A stretch of 64,000 nt of DNA from Zychaea mexicana (taxonomy: Eukaryota; Mucoromycota; Mucoromycetes; Mucorales; Lichtheimiaceae). The first letter of the stretch is position 1. Each line of letters starts with the position of its first letter. The notes below the pieces were generated by a model, which saw only the letters and a list, made by a program, of their open reading frames with translations, did not search any database and had not been told where the DNA came from. Positions 21,226 through 31,923 of the stretch are shown one piece after another. The position numbers and the translations under genes are program-made. The stretch lies in contig NW_026516673.1 in NCBI RefSeq assembly GCF_025766255.1, positions 124,001-188,000 on the forward strand, given 5' to 3'.

Positions 21226-23503
21226 ATGGCCAAAACACGTCGAGAGCGTCGTAGAAAGAACGTATCATTCACCATTTACAGTGGTCCCCCGCTTTTTGCA
21301 GCCCCACTTTTTACAGATCCTCAGTTTTTGCAGATTTTTTTGGAGCATACCCGCTCATCACTTAATAAAATTGCAGTTTCCTCACTTTTTGCATTTTGCA
21401 GGCCAAAAATGGGGACCTGCAATTTTCCGCTATTAACTCGAGAGCCTGGGCCACAGAGTCTTGAACCAGTGACATCTACATGTAATGTTAATAGATAGCG
21501 TCCTTTTGCTCGTCAGTAAGCTTTGGGTATTTTGCTTTTACCATAGTGGTGTGGAGGTGTTGATAGTGCAGTATATAAACATCAAGAATGAGACGACAGC
21601 CTTTTATATAAGAGTTGATTTATTATAAGTAGCCTCAGTACAACACCGACACTTTTAATTGGTTTACTATCATTGACACTTGATTGACATAATAGACTCA
21701 GTCTGTGTAACATCTCATACTCATCCTCACTTTTTGCAGTTCCCCACTTTTTGCAGTTTTTTTCCACCAAAAACCGCTGCTGCAAAAAGCGGGGGACCAC
21801 TGTATCAACGTCAGGAGCTGTTCAAGCATTACAAAGAAAAAAACAAAGCGAACAAGTTTACCTATTCAATGTTAATTTCCTGGGCAACTACAAGGTTCAA
21901 ACTCGAAAACTCTCCAGACAAGTCAACTATTTCAAGGCTTATTGCGCGCATGGAAAGGAAGAGGAAGAAGGCTTCAAAAGGGCAGATTTCCCGTATGTTT
22001 CGATAAAATAATAATTGCAATAATCAATTTAGACAGTATAATTTTAACGAGCTCAAAACACATGGCTACAACGTATATAGGAAGTCGAGGATGCTGTAAT
22101 GCTGTGGATAAACGTCGCCGAAAACAATCATATACCGGTCACTTGGAGCATGGTTCATACTAAGGCGGTTAACTTTGCAGAACGCTTGGGCAAGGATTTC
22201 AAAGGGTCGAACGGGTGGATGCACCGTTTTGCTCGACGTCATGGGCTGCGTAAACATACACTTCATGGTGAAGGCGAATCTGTTGATGCGAATGCCATTC
22301 TCGAAAACAGGGACAAAATACGCGACAAACTTTCTCAATATGATCGACGTGATATATGGAATATCGATGAAACAGCATTGTTCTTCACTGCCCAGCCTCG
22401 GACTACCATCGCCCAAAAAGGGTTCTCTGGATTCAAGGAAAACAAAAAACGGCTCACGGTTGCTCTTTTGTGCAATGCAGACGGCTCAGAAAAATGGGAA
22501 CCGATGATAATTGGCAAACACAAGAAACCTACATGCTTTGTGGACTCGACCGGCAAGCGAAAAGAAGCGTACGAGCTCGGTTTTCGGTTTTACTTCTATA
22601 ATCAAAAGGCATGGATGAAGCGAAACATTTTCGAGCACTATATCACGCGTTTCGATAAAGCCATGCGTTACCAAAATCGACGTGTCTTACTTGTTCTTGA
22701 CAACTTTAGCGGCCATGCTATTGATGCTGTGCTCACGAATGTCGAATTATTATTCTTGCCGCCAAACACTACTGCAAAGCTACAGCCGCTCGATGGTGGG
22801 ATCATCCGAGCTTTCAAAGCTCATTATAAACGAATGCAATTTGATAAGGCCTACCGTCAAATAAGTATGACACAAATAGGTCGTCCAGAAGTCGTTGGTC
22901 CGGTTGAAAAATTGTTCGATGTCAGCCAATTGCAAGCCATGAGGTGGATTAAAAAAGCCTGGGACAATATAAAGCGAGAAACAATTGTCAGTTGCTGGAT
23001 GCTAGTATTTATCGAATGACGGCGCAAGAGGACGACGCATCACCTGAAGCAGTCAATGCCATTACGCATCAAGACCTTTTCATGCAGCAACATTTACAAC
23101 AACAAATCGAACAAATTGCGTCCATCGGAAATATCAGCATCGACAAATGTCCAACATCTGAAATTGATCCTGACCATGAACGCCAGATAATCCATGGCAA
23201 TTACAGTGACGATGAAATTATAGAATTAATTGCAGAGGACATGCAACAAATATCTACAAACGAAGAGTCTACAGCCACGGAATCCGCCAACAATCCAAGC
23301 ACCAACATTGTTAACTTGTCTGCAAGAGAAAAGGCAACGACCATGCTTACCTTTTTCATATTTTTGATGCCGAAGATAGTTTGGATAATGACATTGTTGC
23401 TGCACTTACAGCACTTACCACCCTCCGTACCAAGCTGGTACAAGAATTATACAGCCAACAATCCCGCTTGACGCGATTTTTCTCTTCTTCCAATAGAAAT
23501 TAA
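21226..23503 (+). pseudogene. Pogo-like CENP-B/DDE transposase, broken
   Basis: The start ATG at 21226 gives MAKTRRERRRKNVSFTI, interrupted by the MITE. The frame resumes at 21805 with QRQELFKHYKEKNKANKF and TYSMLISWATTRFKLE, the N-terminal helix-turn-helix. An AT-rich gap at about 21990-22088 may be an intron. Then come a CENP-B-type DNA-binding helix (TKAVNFAERLG, SNGWMHRFARRHGL) and a DDE_1 endonuclease. Its three acidic residues are seen in IWNIDETALFF, VLLVLDNFSGHA and LQPLDGGIIRAFK. Two late frameshifts are visible: near 22998 (SCW then DASIYRMTAQED) and near 23345. The C-terminus LVQELYSQQSRLTRFF ends at TAA 23503. The catalytic core is intact but the gene cannot make a full protein as it stands. 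Confidence 0.82.
21279..21802. mobile_element. 524-bp pogo-type MITE inserted in the pogo transposase gene
   Basis: The ends are inverted repeats, CAGTGGTCCCCCGCTTTTTG at the left and its complement at the right. They are flanked by TA at 21277-21278 and 21803-21804. Subterminal CACTTTTTGCAG motifs repeat several times near both ends. No transposase is inside, so it was moved by another element. Confidence 0.85.
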
Positions 23504-23658
23504 CATATAATAAAGGACAAAGCTGATTAAATTTTTAATATCAACACCCTTCCGATGTGGTGAAGTTTCATTAAAGCGGAAAAGTTGCAAATTCACTATG
23601 TTTTGAAAAGATTTTTTCTGAAAACGTTGATATTGATGAGGGTTGCAATTATAGGGGG

Positions 23659-23680
23659 TGTATTTAACGGGGGTTTACTG
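23659..23680 (-). repeat. Right terminal inverted repeat of the pogo-like element
   Basis: The reverse complement equals 21029-21050. It ends ...TTTACTG and is followed by the TA duplication at 23681-23682. Confidence 0.9.
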
Positions 23681-24423
23681 TAATGCTGACATTTTTCGAT
23701 TTTGAACAGGCACCAAAAAGAACAGATTTGAATTTCTTTGATAACCGCCTAATATCCACATATGTTTTCTGTATCGTTTATGCTTTGCAGTAGTAATTTT
23801 TGTTTTGCCAAAACAGCATATGTCGATTTCAACAATTTCATCTTGTCCACCAATTACATTTTTCCATAACTCTTGATTGTTAAGGATCCATGTTTTTATT
23901 GCAAAGCGTATTTTTGAATATAATCGTGTAACTGTTTCATCATCAATTCCCATTTGTAGAGACACTTTTATAGGAGAAGGATCTATATATAAAATAATAA
24001 ATTAATATTATATATGTTATATTATAAAAAATACACACCAATCATCAATTGATGTAATAGTTCTACTATTTGTATTGGTCGTAGATTTGTTTTTTCAAAT
24101 AATGTTTCGGTAAATACACCTTTTCTAATATTATCTGGATAACAATAAAATCGATATCTTTGATAATATTTTCCAATAGATAATGGTTTTTCGCATTTTT
24201 TACAAATAAAAGGTTTTATAAGTCCTTGCTTTTGTAAATAGATTATAGCTTGTTCATCGTCGTAAAGTGTTCGAAATAGTTTTTCATTTGATTTAAACAT
24301 TTTGATAAAGAAAAAGAAAAAAAGTGTTTTATGAAAAATCAAAAAAAAAAAAATTAAATATAACTTTATATATTGAGGTTCAATCCATAACAATTAATTT
24401 TACTGTAAACAGTAAATTAATTT

Positions 24424-25139
24424 TAGTTATTCCTTTCACCCCCGACTCTAAATCTCATTGACGAGTTAGTTTTCGTCCTTCGTCCTCAACTAAAGGGGGG
24501 GTATGCTCACTACCGCTCCGCTACTTTTCAAATTCAAGATTAAACATTAAAGGATATAACTCTTTTAAAGGTTTAAACATGTTTCTACGAAACCTAAACA
24601 TTTTAAAGAATTAAAAAAAAGTTAAAAATAAAAGTTAAAAGTTTAAAAAAGAAAAAAATTATAATCTAATTTTTTATTTTTCCTAAATATGTTTAAACAA
24701 GGATATATCTTTTAATTAATGAAACCTTATAAAGAATTACGGTTAAGGATTACCCCCCATTTTGTGTAACTTACCAAAGAGCGCTTGTAACCCAAATTTG
24801 GTTCATTTTGACTTCAAAATTCAAGTTTTGCGAGTTTATATCAAGTCATGCTGAGTGTTGCTCTTTACTCTTTCCCAATCGCCTACCACACGCCAGCTTC
24901 ATTTTGCTCAAAAAAGAATGCATGGTAAGTTACACTAGAAGCAAATGAGGACTTCCCAAGTAGTAGACAGTAACCCTCTGTATTTTTTTCTAGATGACCA
25001 AGTCAAGTACCAAAGATCCTTTTCGCTGATCAAGATGTGACTTAATGGAAGTCACAAAAGGTTCGCGCCTGGGAGCAATGGCATATAGTACGAGTAAGAA
25101 AAAGGAAATCACAAAAACTTGTGCTCACTCATACATCTC
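24424..25139. other. AT-rich flank, no gene recognised
   Basis: Mostly A/T-rich. A short GC-richer patch at 24440-24530, on the minus strand, contains TAGCGGAGCGGTAGTGAGC, which resembles a tRNA A box. No convincing cloverleaf or B box follows, so I do not call a tRNA. Confidence 0.4.
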
Positions 25140-25450
25140 TTTTAGAATGCAGAACAGTATTATCTTCACCATGTGGATCCAGGCACGATGATTGACATTG
25201 GACAATTTAATGTTGCACAGAAGGAACAACTTCCAAGAAAGGCTTCAAGATTGGGAGAAGAGAAATCTCGTCCAGAGTTCTGTGTGGGGGGCATTTTCTC
25301 TTTCAATACCAGGCAGGACTGGAGTACAGTGCCGCGAACGCTACAAAAACATGGTCAAGGAAGGGACTACAAGCAGTTCAAACAAATCTTCATCTATAAC
25401 TACTGCGGTACTGCCTGACACTGAATTATCCGAATCGTGGGGAACCTAGG
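25140..25450 (+). pseudogene. Myb/SANT-domain gene scrap
   Basis: Two overlapping frames share one domain. One reads NVAQKEQLPRKASRLGEEKS; the other, after a one-base shift, reads VWGAFSLSIPGRTGVQCRER and YKNMVKEG. W-G-x-F-x-x-I-P-G-R-T-G-V-Q-C-R-x-R-Y is the third-helix signature of a Myb/SANT repeat. No start codon or flanking domain was recognised; downstream sequence to about 25800 is unassigned. It is probably a decayed gene or a piece of a transposon-borne Myb protein. Confidence 0.5.
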
Positions 25451-26082
25451 AAACATGACAACTCGAGAATCACATCGACTGCGTTTATCAGCAATCGCAT
25501 GGAAAGAGGTACTCCTTCTCTACTGTTATTTACCAGGGGTTTTGATACACTAAGAGTATGATAATCTAAAACGTTCTGTCCTATAAAAGGCGAAGCCAAG
25601 TGACATCAACATCAGCAGCCAGACAAGCAGTCGAACTACAAACAAATGGCTTGCCATTTGATTCCAAAATACCACCAGCTCCAGCCCATCGACCCGTACG
25701 TCCAAAGAAAGACGTGCCCATTTTGTTAAAAAATCTTTTGTAAAAAAGCTAAAGCCACTTCTCTTTTGTTTGAGGAACACCCAACATGCAAGACGAACAA
25801 GTGAAAAGAGTTAGATTAGTCCTGTCACAAAAATCTATGAATTTGGATGAATAAGAGTCTTCTGTTATTATAGTACTGGGAGTGGGATAAAGACAAATAA
25901 GCACGTTTGTGCTTCATTGTCATTCATTTACTGAACGAGTATCTTCGATATGTTATTGTCTGCACTCAAAAAACATGACATACTTTGTTGTCAAAGCTCA
26001 GCTTTATTGGCGAACTCAAATATATCAATGTCTAATTTCATTGGCTCGCCCAGCCTCATACGTACTATTCCTGGAGACACCT

Positions 26083-27463
26083 GAAAAACGGTGTAGTCCC
26101 CCCATCGTGTACTAAGCAGTCACTGGTATACAGGATTACCAAAAACAGCATTTTGTGCGATGATGTACTACACGAACACACGATCGGCATAAGATAAATA
26201 GCAGAATAACAGTCACTACACGATTACACACTATCTCGTAAACGGTGCGATGGTGTAGTTCACAGTCACACAGCTGGTGTTGTAGTGCCCGTTTTGCTTG
26301 TATCGCCTTTCGATGGTACCTATCTTTTGTCTTGTCTGGATAATATAAAACAATGCATTTCAAAGCTTCTTGTGCCCAAGGCTTTTACATAAAACAAAGT
26401 GCTACAGAAATTGACCCTACTCTCGATTGCTTCGTCAATCTCGATCTTAACGTTGGTTGGGCGAAAAAAATTGTCAATAGCAATCTTTAAACGCGAAATG
26501 GAAGATCATTTGTTCGATGATACTCTGTCATACACATATAACCTGACGAAAGAAGGATTCCGCATAGATGCATCGAATTAAATGCGCAACTTTGCTTACC
26601 AGTTGGTCACCCAGCTTTATCATGGACGACGACCTTACAAACGAGGACTAATGTACGATGTTGTTAATTTTGTTGCTGATTTCCAGGAACAGACATCACA
26701 GAAATTATGTGATTTGTTCACTTTTCCATTACGCTCGGTACAATTTGTGCTTTTATGATAATGAGCACTGCTGGTTCACTGAAACAAAGTTCACGAGTAT
26801 GCCTTGTTTAATAACGATTGTCCCAAACAAGGTCGATAAATCCGCTCTATCAACACCGTCGAAACGATTTCAAGAGGCGGTTATGGACATGTTTGGTATA
26901 GCCTTCCACGCAATAACCCCCATTCATTTGTATCGTTGGAAAATTGAATAGCGTACCAAGAGGAGCTGATATCATTATGTTCCCATATAGGATTCAAATG
27001 TAATTTCAGCAGTGTCAATTGCATGCCAAGATACACTCGACATGTCGTAACGGGCTTCAATTCAAAACAACAGCAATCATTGACAATAACGGGGATCAGT
27101 TTCTCGCATGTCTGGCAATTTGACACGTCCCGGAATCCGTATTGTCACAGAAGTTGAAAGCAGTATATAGAAAAATATAGTTTACCACAAATATAATCAA
27201 TAAATATTATTATTATGATCCATATGCATGTCAACTACCTGTCTATACACGATGTAGATACAGAGATACATGATGAACAGGCGGATACAGTCAATCGTGA
27301 CTTGCATGACCGCTTAGTACACGATCAATGGCTGCACACAGACGTTTGACCGTGTAATCGTCTAGTAACTGCTGCTACACCATCACACAAAATGCTGTCT
27401 TTTTGATAATCGTGTATCACGGTGACTGTTTTGTACATGATGGGGGGACTACACGATTTTTAG
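26083..27463. mobile_element. Long-TIR DNA transposon (about 1.4 kb), possibly MULE-like
   Basis: The left end 26083-26166 and the reverse complement of 27375-27463 match over some 80 bases with scattered differences. Both contain GTGTAGTCCCCCCATC followed by AGTCAC and CAGCATTTTGTG. Similarity (CAGT.ACTA.ACGATTACAC) continues further inward. The interior has short broken frames (TEIDPTLDCFVNLDLNVGWA, RNFAYQLVTQLYHGRRPYKR) but no recognised transposase. The target duplication is unclear. Long inverted repeats with a non-coding interior fit a dead or non-autonomous element. Confidence 0.6.
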
Positions 27464-27630
27464 TGGGATCCCTATTCCTGCCCGTGTTTGCATTCAAATT
27501 TTACTTTTCTGTTTCCGCTCAGTCGTCCTGCTTGAACGAGCAATAACAAAACCCTCTCTTTCTATTTGTGTGTGTGTGTGTGTGCACCCCCACCGCTCTC
27601 CTCTTTTTTGTTTCCAGTGGAAAAAAAAAA

Positions 27631-29815
27631 ATGAATTTTAACATCTTCAAACCGAAGCAAAAGACACCACACGATTTGGTACGGTTGACTAAAGATGCCA
27701 TTAACAGACTCGATGGGCCTGACCGACGCAAGGTAAATTATTTGTCGCCAAGTTCTGCAATTTTCTCGAGATGGGTTTTTTGTCCCTTTCCCTTCTTTGT
27801 CTCTGTCTCTCTTTCAGGCACAGCTTTCTCTTCCTCGGGGCAACTACCCACGGGGAGCCAATATACGTAACATACATAGACGCGCCTCTATAGTGTGTGA
27901 ATACACTTACTGTGCATACAGTCACTCTATGTGTGTGTATTTCTCACAATATACATGTGCGTGTGTCTATATGTGATGCGTATATTTGCTTTCTCTTTCG
28001 AATGTCACGTTACTTTTCAAACAACGAGAGAAAAGCAGGAGGAGGGGAGACACGGGAGTAGTAGTTAAACTTGAGGATATTCAACGATGATCGTTCGTTA
28101 AAAAAGAGTCAAGGAGAGCTTATACTAACGTTTTTTTACGGGGCGACTTTGTGTTCTCTATTAGGCAAATGAGGAGATATCAAAACACCTCGTGTCCATG
28201 AAGACCATTCTCTATGGTAACGTTTGTTGCTTAAAAGAAATACAGAACAACAGCACGAGCAGCAGCATATGTGTATAACACGGACTATATATCGGATGTC
28301 GTGGTTTTGGGGTGTGGCTTTGGGTTTGGTGAACTATATAGACAGTGATCCAAGTCCAGATCTGGTTGCACAGTTGGCACAAGAAATCTACCACAATGAC
28401 CTATTACAAGGGCTCGTAATCAACATCAGCAAACTCGACTTTGAGGTAAATATCTGTTGCTGGTGGAAATGAATGGATTTGGGTGCAAAAGAGGAGAGAG
28501 AGAGAGAGAGAGAAAAAGGATGCATCACTGCATGTACTTTCTGAGCTAACAAAATACAATTTTACTAGGCAAAGAAGGACGTAGCACAAATCTTTAACAA
28601 TTTACTGCGAAGGCAGATAGGATCACGGTGGCCCACCGTCGAGTATCTTTGCACACGAGAAGACTTGCTGTTTGCTTTGCTGCAAGGGTAAATTCATTCT
28701 TTATTGGAAAAGGATTAGTGGTTAGAGTGGCCGGGGGTCCTGTGGTGTGTGCTGTGATAAGAGTTTGTGCTGATTCAACGGATTTTTTTCCTTTTGGATA
28801 CAACAGATACGAGCATCCCGAAGTCGCATTGAATTGTGGATTAATTTTACGCGAATGTTTGCGAAACGAAGCACTTGCCAAGATCATTCTTTACTCCAAA
28901 AAGTTCTACCTGTTTTTCGACTATGTCGAAATGAGCACGTTTGATATTGCCTCTGATGCCTTTGCGTCGTTCAAGGAAATCCTAACAAAGCATAAGCAAA
29001 TGGTGGCCGAGTTTCTGGATGCAAATTACGATGAGGTCTGTACTACAAAAATATCAAGGGGGGACCAGACATATCATTCTAGTTCACTGACATCAATGAT
29101 TCCTTACTCCCGCAAATATGTAGTTCTTTGAACATTATCGTCGATTGTTGACCTCATCAAATTATGTCACAAAGCGCCAGTCGCTCAAGGTAAATGGCAG
29201 TTTTCGGGTATCCCGAGGAAACAGTAAGAATCAAGGGAACACATTCTGACACTCTTTGCCTTTTCAAAAAGCTACTGGGAGAAATTCTCCTGGATCGATC
29301 CAACTTTAGTGTGATGACACGTTATATCAGTAATGCCGAAAACTTAAAGTTAATGATGAACCTCTTGCGTGATCGCAGTCGAAACATTCAATTCGAAGCG
29401 TTCCACGTGTTCAAGGTAAGAGAAAGAACCAAAGCATGGGGAGGGGATGGGATGGATTTTCTTTTTCGCACAATATTTGTAGCGGAGCAAAGGAAAAGAG
29501 TTACTGAACATGGAAACTGTCCGTCCATCTACTATAATACAGGTCTTTGTGGCCAACCCTAACAAGAACAAGCCTATTCTGGATATCCTTCTTAAAAACC
29601 AAGAAAAGCTGGTTGTTTTCTTGAGCAATTTCCATAATGATAGACAAGGTAATAACATTTTTGCAGAGTGGTATGGATGCGCACAATGTTCCATAGAGTC
29701 ATTTACTGAATGCAATCATGATCTATCTGTACGTTGCATAGACGACGAGCAGTTCAATGACGAAAAAGCATTCCTTGTGAAGCAAATCCAGGATCTGAGA
29801 CCCGTTAGTGAATAA
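27631..29815 (+). CDS. MO25: MO25/Hym1 (Cab39) family scaffold protein
   Basis: MO25 proteins are helical-repeat scaffolds that activate GCK/STE20-type kinases; in fungi Hym1/Pmo25 works in the RAM/MOR polarity pathway. Nine exons fit with all phases correct: 27631-27732, 28165-28216, 28342-28445, 28569-28687, 28807-29035, 29124-29189, 29272-29415, 29543-29648, 29742-29815. They give 331 residues, close to the usual 340. Conserved blocks are [114 protein letters not shown] and [20 protein letters not shown], ending [20 protein letters not shown]. The gene looks intact. The ATG directly follows a poly-A run. Confidence 0.95.
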
Positions 29816-30262
29816 AACAGAATAAAAGCAAACACACATACCTCTCTTTATATCTTCACCAGTATCCGATTAGTGCGCCCTTTTTGCTCTATACTATCCT
29901 AGTATGGTGTATACATTTGTTAGCTTTTAATAACGCATGCTTCTAGTACTATATGTCAGCTAAATAGCTGATAGTTTCTTCACATAGGACATATTAAACT
30001 CGGGGGTGAGCATATAATTATGGAGAGGGAGGAGAAACTAGTAGAAAATAAGCATGTTGAGCTGTCAAGGAGCCGTGCTTGTCTTGGACTGACTTGGCGC
30101 TGCTGTTGCCACAGCGAACACGATAAGAGATAAAAATTCGGCGGAGACGAGGACTTGCTCTCTATCTCCTTGGCTTTCAAGCAAACCCAGCTTCTCTTTC
30201 CTTCTACTCTCTTTTCCACTTTAATTGATTTACAAATTAGTTGGAAAAAGATTGTAATTTAA

Positions 30263-31576
30263 ATGCTAAAATTCAGTTGGTACTCATCCGCACTCGAAGA
30301 CGACGTTGATAAGCAATGCGGATCGAGTCACGATACAATGACAACCTTCATTAGCATCTTTTTATGCATCGGGCTCGTCGTATCGTATATGCCGCAGGTA
30401 AACTCAGCGCTCTCGTCTCGCAGTAAAAACACAAGAGGAGTGAGGGCAAAAGTGTATAAGTGGGATAAAAATGTAGCACTTTTTTTTCGAACCTGACACG
30501 TTACCATATATTGCAGCATTATCGTATCATTGTCAACAAAACCAGTGAGGGGTTTAGTGCCTGGTTCCTCCTACTAGGTGTCGTTTCATCCACCTCCAGT
30601 TTTTTGAATATCATTCTGCTTCAATGGGATGCTGTCGTCTGCTGCAAGTCACTGGTACGTATATTGCGAGAATTAACTGTTGTTGATGGAGGGCGGGAAA
30701 GGAACGCTTTAGTGCGCAGCTAATACGCTTATTTCTCTCTCTCTCTGTCTCTCTCTGTCTCTCTCTTTATTTCGTGGCGGTTGCTCTTACTTTTCTAAAA
30801 AAAAAAAAGTCTACTGGAGCATGTCTTGAAGGCTTGCTAGGCGTATTCCAGATTATGCTTCAATGGGCCATGTTTTCACTTGTCTTCATCCTGTTCTTGA
30901 TCTACTTTCCGGAAAGCCACAAAAGGGTGAACAATCTGGACTTACCAGCCAAGTTGCACGACATGACTAACGAATGGAAAACGGCCCTCTTGGTTGCTAT
31001 TATCTGTATTGGCCATTTGGCGATTTCTTTCTTTATCACTGTAATATTGTTGGCGGTCGTCGGAAGCCCTTCAGAACACTGGCAAACTAACTACTGGGCC
31101 GGCTTTTTGGGCATTGTCAGCATGATTCTGGCTTCTTTCCAATATTTGCCACAGATTGTAAAGACATGGAAACGCAAGGTAAGAGTACAATTTATATATC
31201 CTTCATTAATATCATTTAATTGAGCTACTATGTGAATAGGCGGTAGGCGCTTTAAGTATACCCATGATGCTACTCCAGACACCAGGTATGTTGAAAACTC
31301 TTCTGTTGCATGTAGATATGATGATTACATGCTAACATGAAGGAAACAACAGGCTCTGCACTTTTCGTTTATTCGTTGGCAGTTCGCCCAGGAACCAACT
31401 GGACAGCATGGATTACATATCTTGTCACTGGAATTTTGCAAGGCACACTGCTGGTGATGTGTATTGTCTGGCGTATCCGCAACAAGCGCCTCGGTATTGA
31501 CGATCTCCATGGCACCCGCATCGTCAATGAAGAAACACCGCTTTTGCGTGACGATAACGACAACAACAGCAGTTAG
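30263..31576 (+). CDS. PQ-loop repeat (SLC66-like) membrane protein
   Basis: PQ-loop proteins carry two P-Q motifs in a seven-helix membrane fold; several export amino acids from vacuoles or lysosomes. Five exons (30263-30397, 30517-30654, 30810-31178, 31240-31285, 31353-31576) give 303 residues. The first PQ motif, SYMPQHYRIIVNKTSEGFSA, spans the first splice junction. The second, FQYLPQIVKTWKRKAVGALS, spans the third. Hydrophobic helices include FISIFLCIGLVVSYMP, VFQIMLQWAMFSLVFILF and LAISFFITVILLAVVG. The short cytoplasmic tail ends NEETPLLRDDNDNNSS; ETPLL is a dileucine-type vacuolar/lysosomal sorting motif. Substrate cannot be told. The acceptor of intron 2 is a poly-A tract ending AG, which is unusual but keeps the frame. 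Confidence 0.85.
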
Positions 31577-31900
31577 CTTGAGTTTACATCTATCGAGCTT
31601 GGATGCAATGTTGATTGATGTAAAAGAAGAATGACGATGTTTTGTATACCATAGCTTAAACAGCAGACAATGTTATTTAAGTAAACATTCATCATATACA
31701 ACCCTTTGCATTGTGATAATAGGTGGGCTAGTTCTGAGATATGAGCTTTATTCTAAAGAGGTTGATAAGTTGACTTCCATGGCAGCACATCCGCTACAAC
31801 ATGCATTAATTCGCTGGGATTGACAGCGCTAGTATCCCGTCTCAATTAATTCCTCTCCGCCTTTTCCCAGTGTATACACGAGATCTTGTTCCTGTCTTTT

Positions 31901-31921
31901 CATATATATATATATATATAT
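31901..31921 (+). repeat. (AT)n microsatellite immediately before a start codon
   Basis: An uninterrupted TA dinucleotide run ends at 31921, two bases before the ATG at 31924 of the metallo-beta-lactamase-fold gene. It therefore lies in the 5' leader or core promoter. Confidence 0.85.
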
Positions 31922-31923
31922 AA

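Larger units (their letters stand above)
21029..23680 (+). mobile_element. Pogo-like (Tc1/mariner superfamily) DNA transposon inserted in the Merlin transposase
   Basis: The element is 2,652 bp, with perfect 22-bp terminal inverted repeats starting CAGTAAACCCCCGTTAAATA and TA duplications at 21027-21028 and 23681-23682. CAGT ends and TA targets are standard for pogo/Tigger elements. It carries a CENP-B/DDE transposase gene and an internal MITE. Confidence 0.88.
20685..24300 (-). pseudogene. Merlin/IS1595 (ISXO2-like) DDE transposase, interrupted by a pogo element
   Basis: Pieces in order on the minus strand: exon 24300-24039, a short AT-rich intron, then 23992-23681, the insert, and 21028-20685. 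The N-terminus MFKSNEKLFRTLYDDEQA leads to a zinc ribbon (FICKKCEKPLSIG, then FYCYPDN). A helix-turn-helix-like stretch (IQIVELLHQLMI) crosses the intron. The catalytic part starts EIVEIDICCFGKTK (first D) and WILGGYQRNSNLFFLVPV. After the insert comes TTIITDGLRSY (second D), HKAVDHSKYFVD, TNSMEGFWMHLRKHMPN, and the end near 20685. This is the usual ISXO2-like order. Removing the insert and one TA gives GCA TTA TTA CCA at the joint, in frame. Apart from the insertion the frame is open, so the insertion is probably what killed this copy. Confidence 0.78.
19801..24423 (-). mobile_element. AT-rich Merlin/IS1595-type DNA transposon, disrupted by nested insertion
   Basis: Two strongly AT-rich blocks, 19801-21026 and 23683-24423, flank a much less AT-rich insert and belong together. 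They carry one transposase split in two and a second AT-rich open frame on the opposite strand. The outer ends are set by base composition, not by confirmed terminal repeats. A palindromic stretch at 24393-24422 may be near the right end. Confidence 0.65.

Noticed and set aside
21582..22006. Short frames spanning the MITE and pogo gene
   Set aside because: They cross the insertion junction; only the part from 21805 belongs to the transposase.
24440..24535. Possible tRNA gene on the minus strand
   Set aside because: There is an A-box-like match but no B box, no acceptor stem pairing and no plausible anticodon arm.
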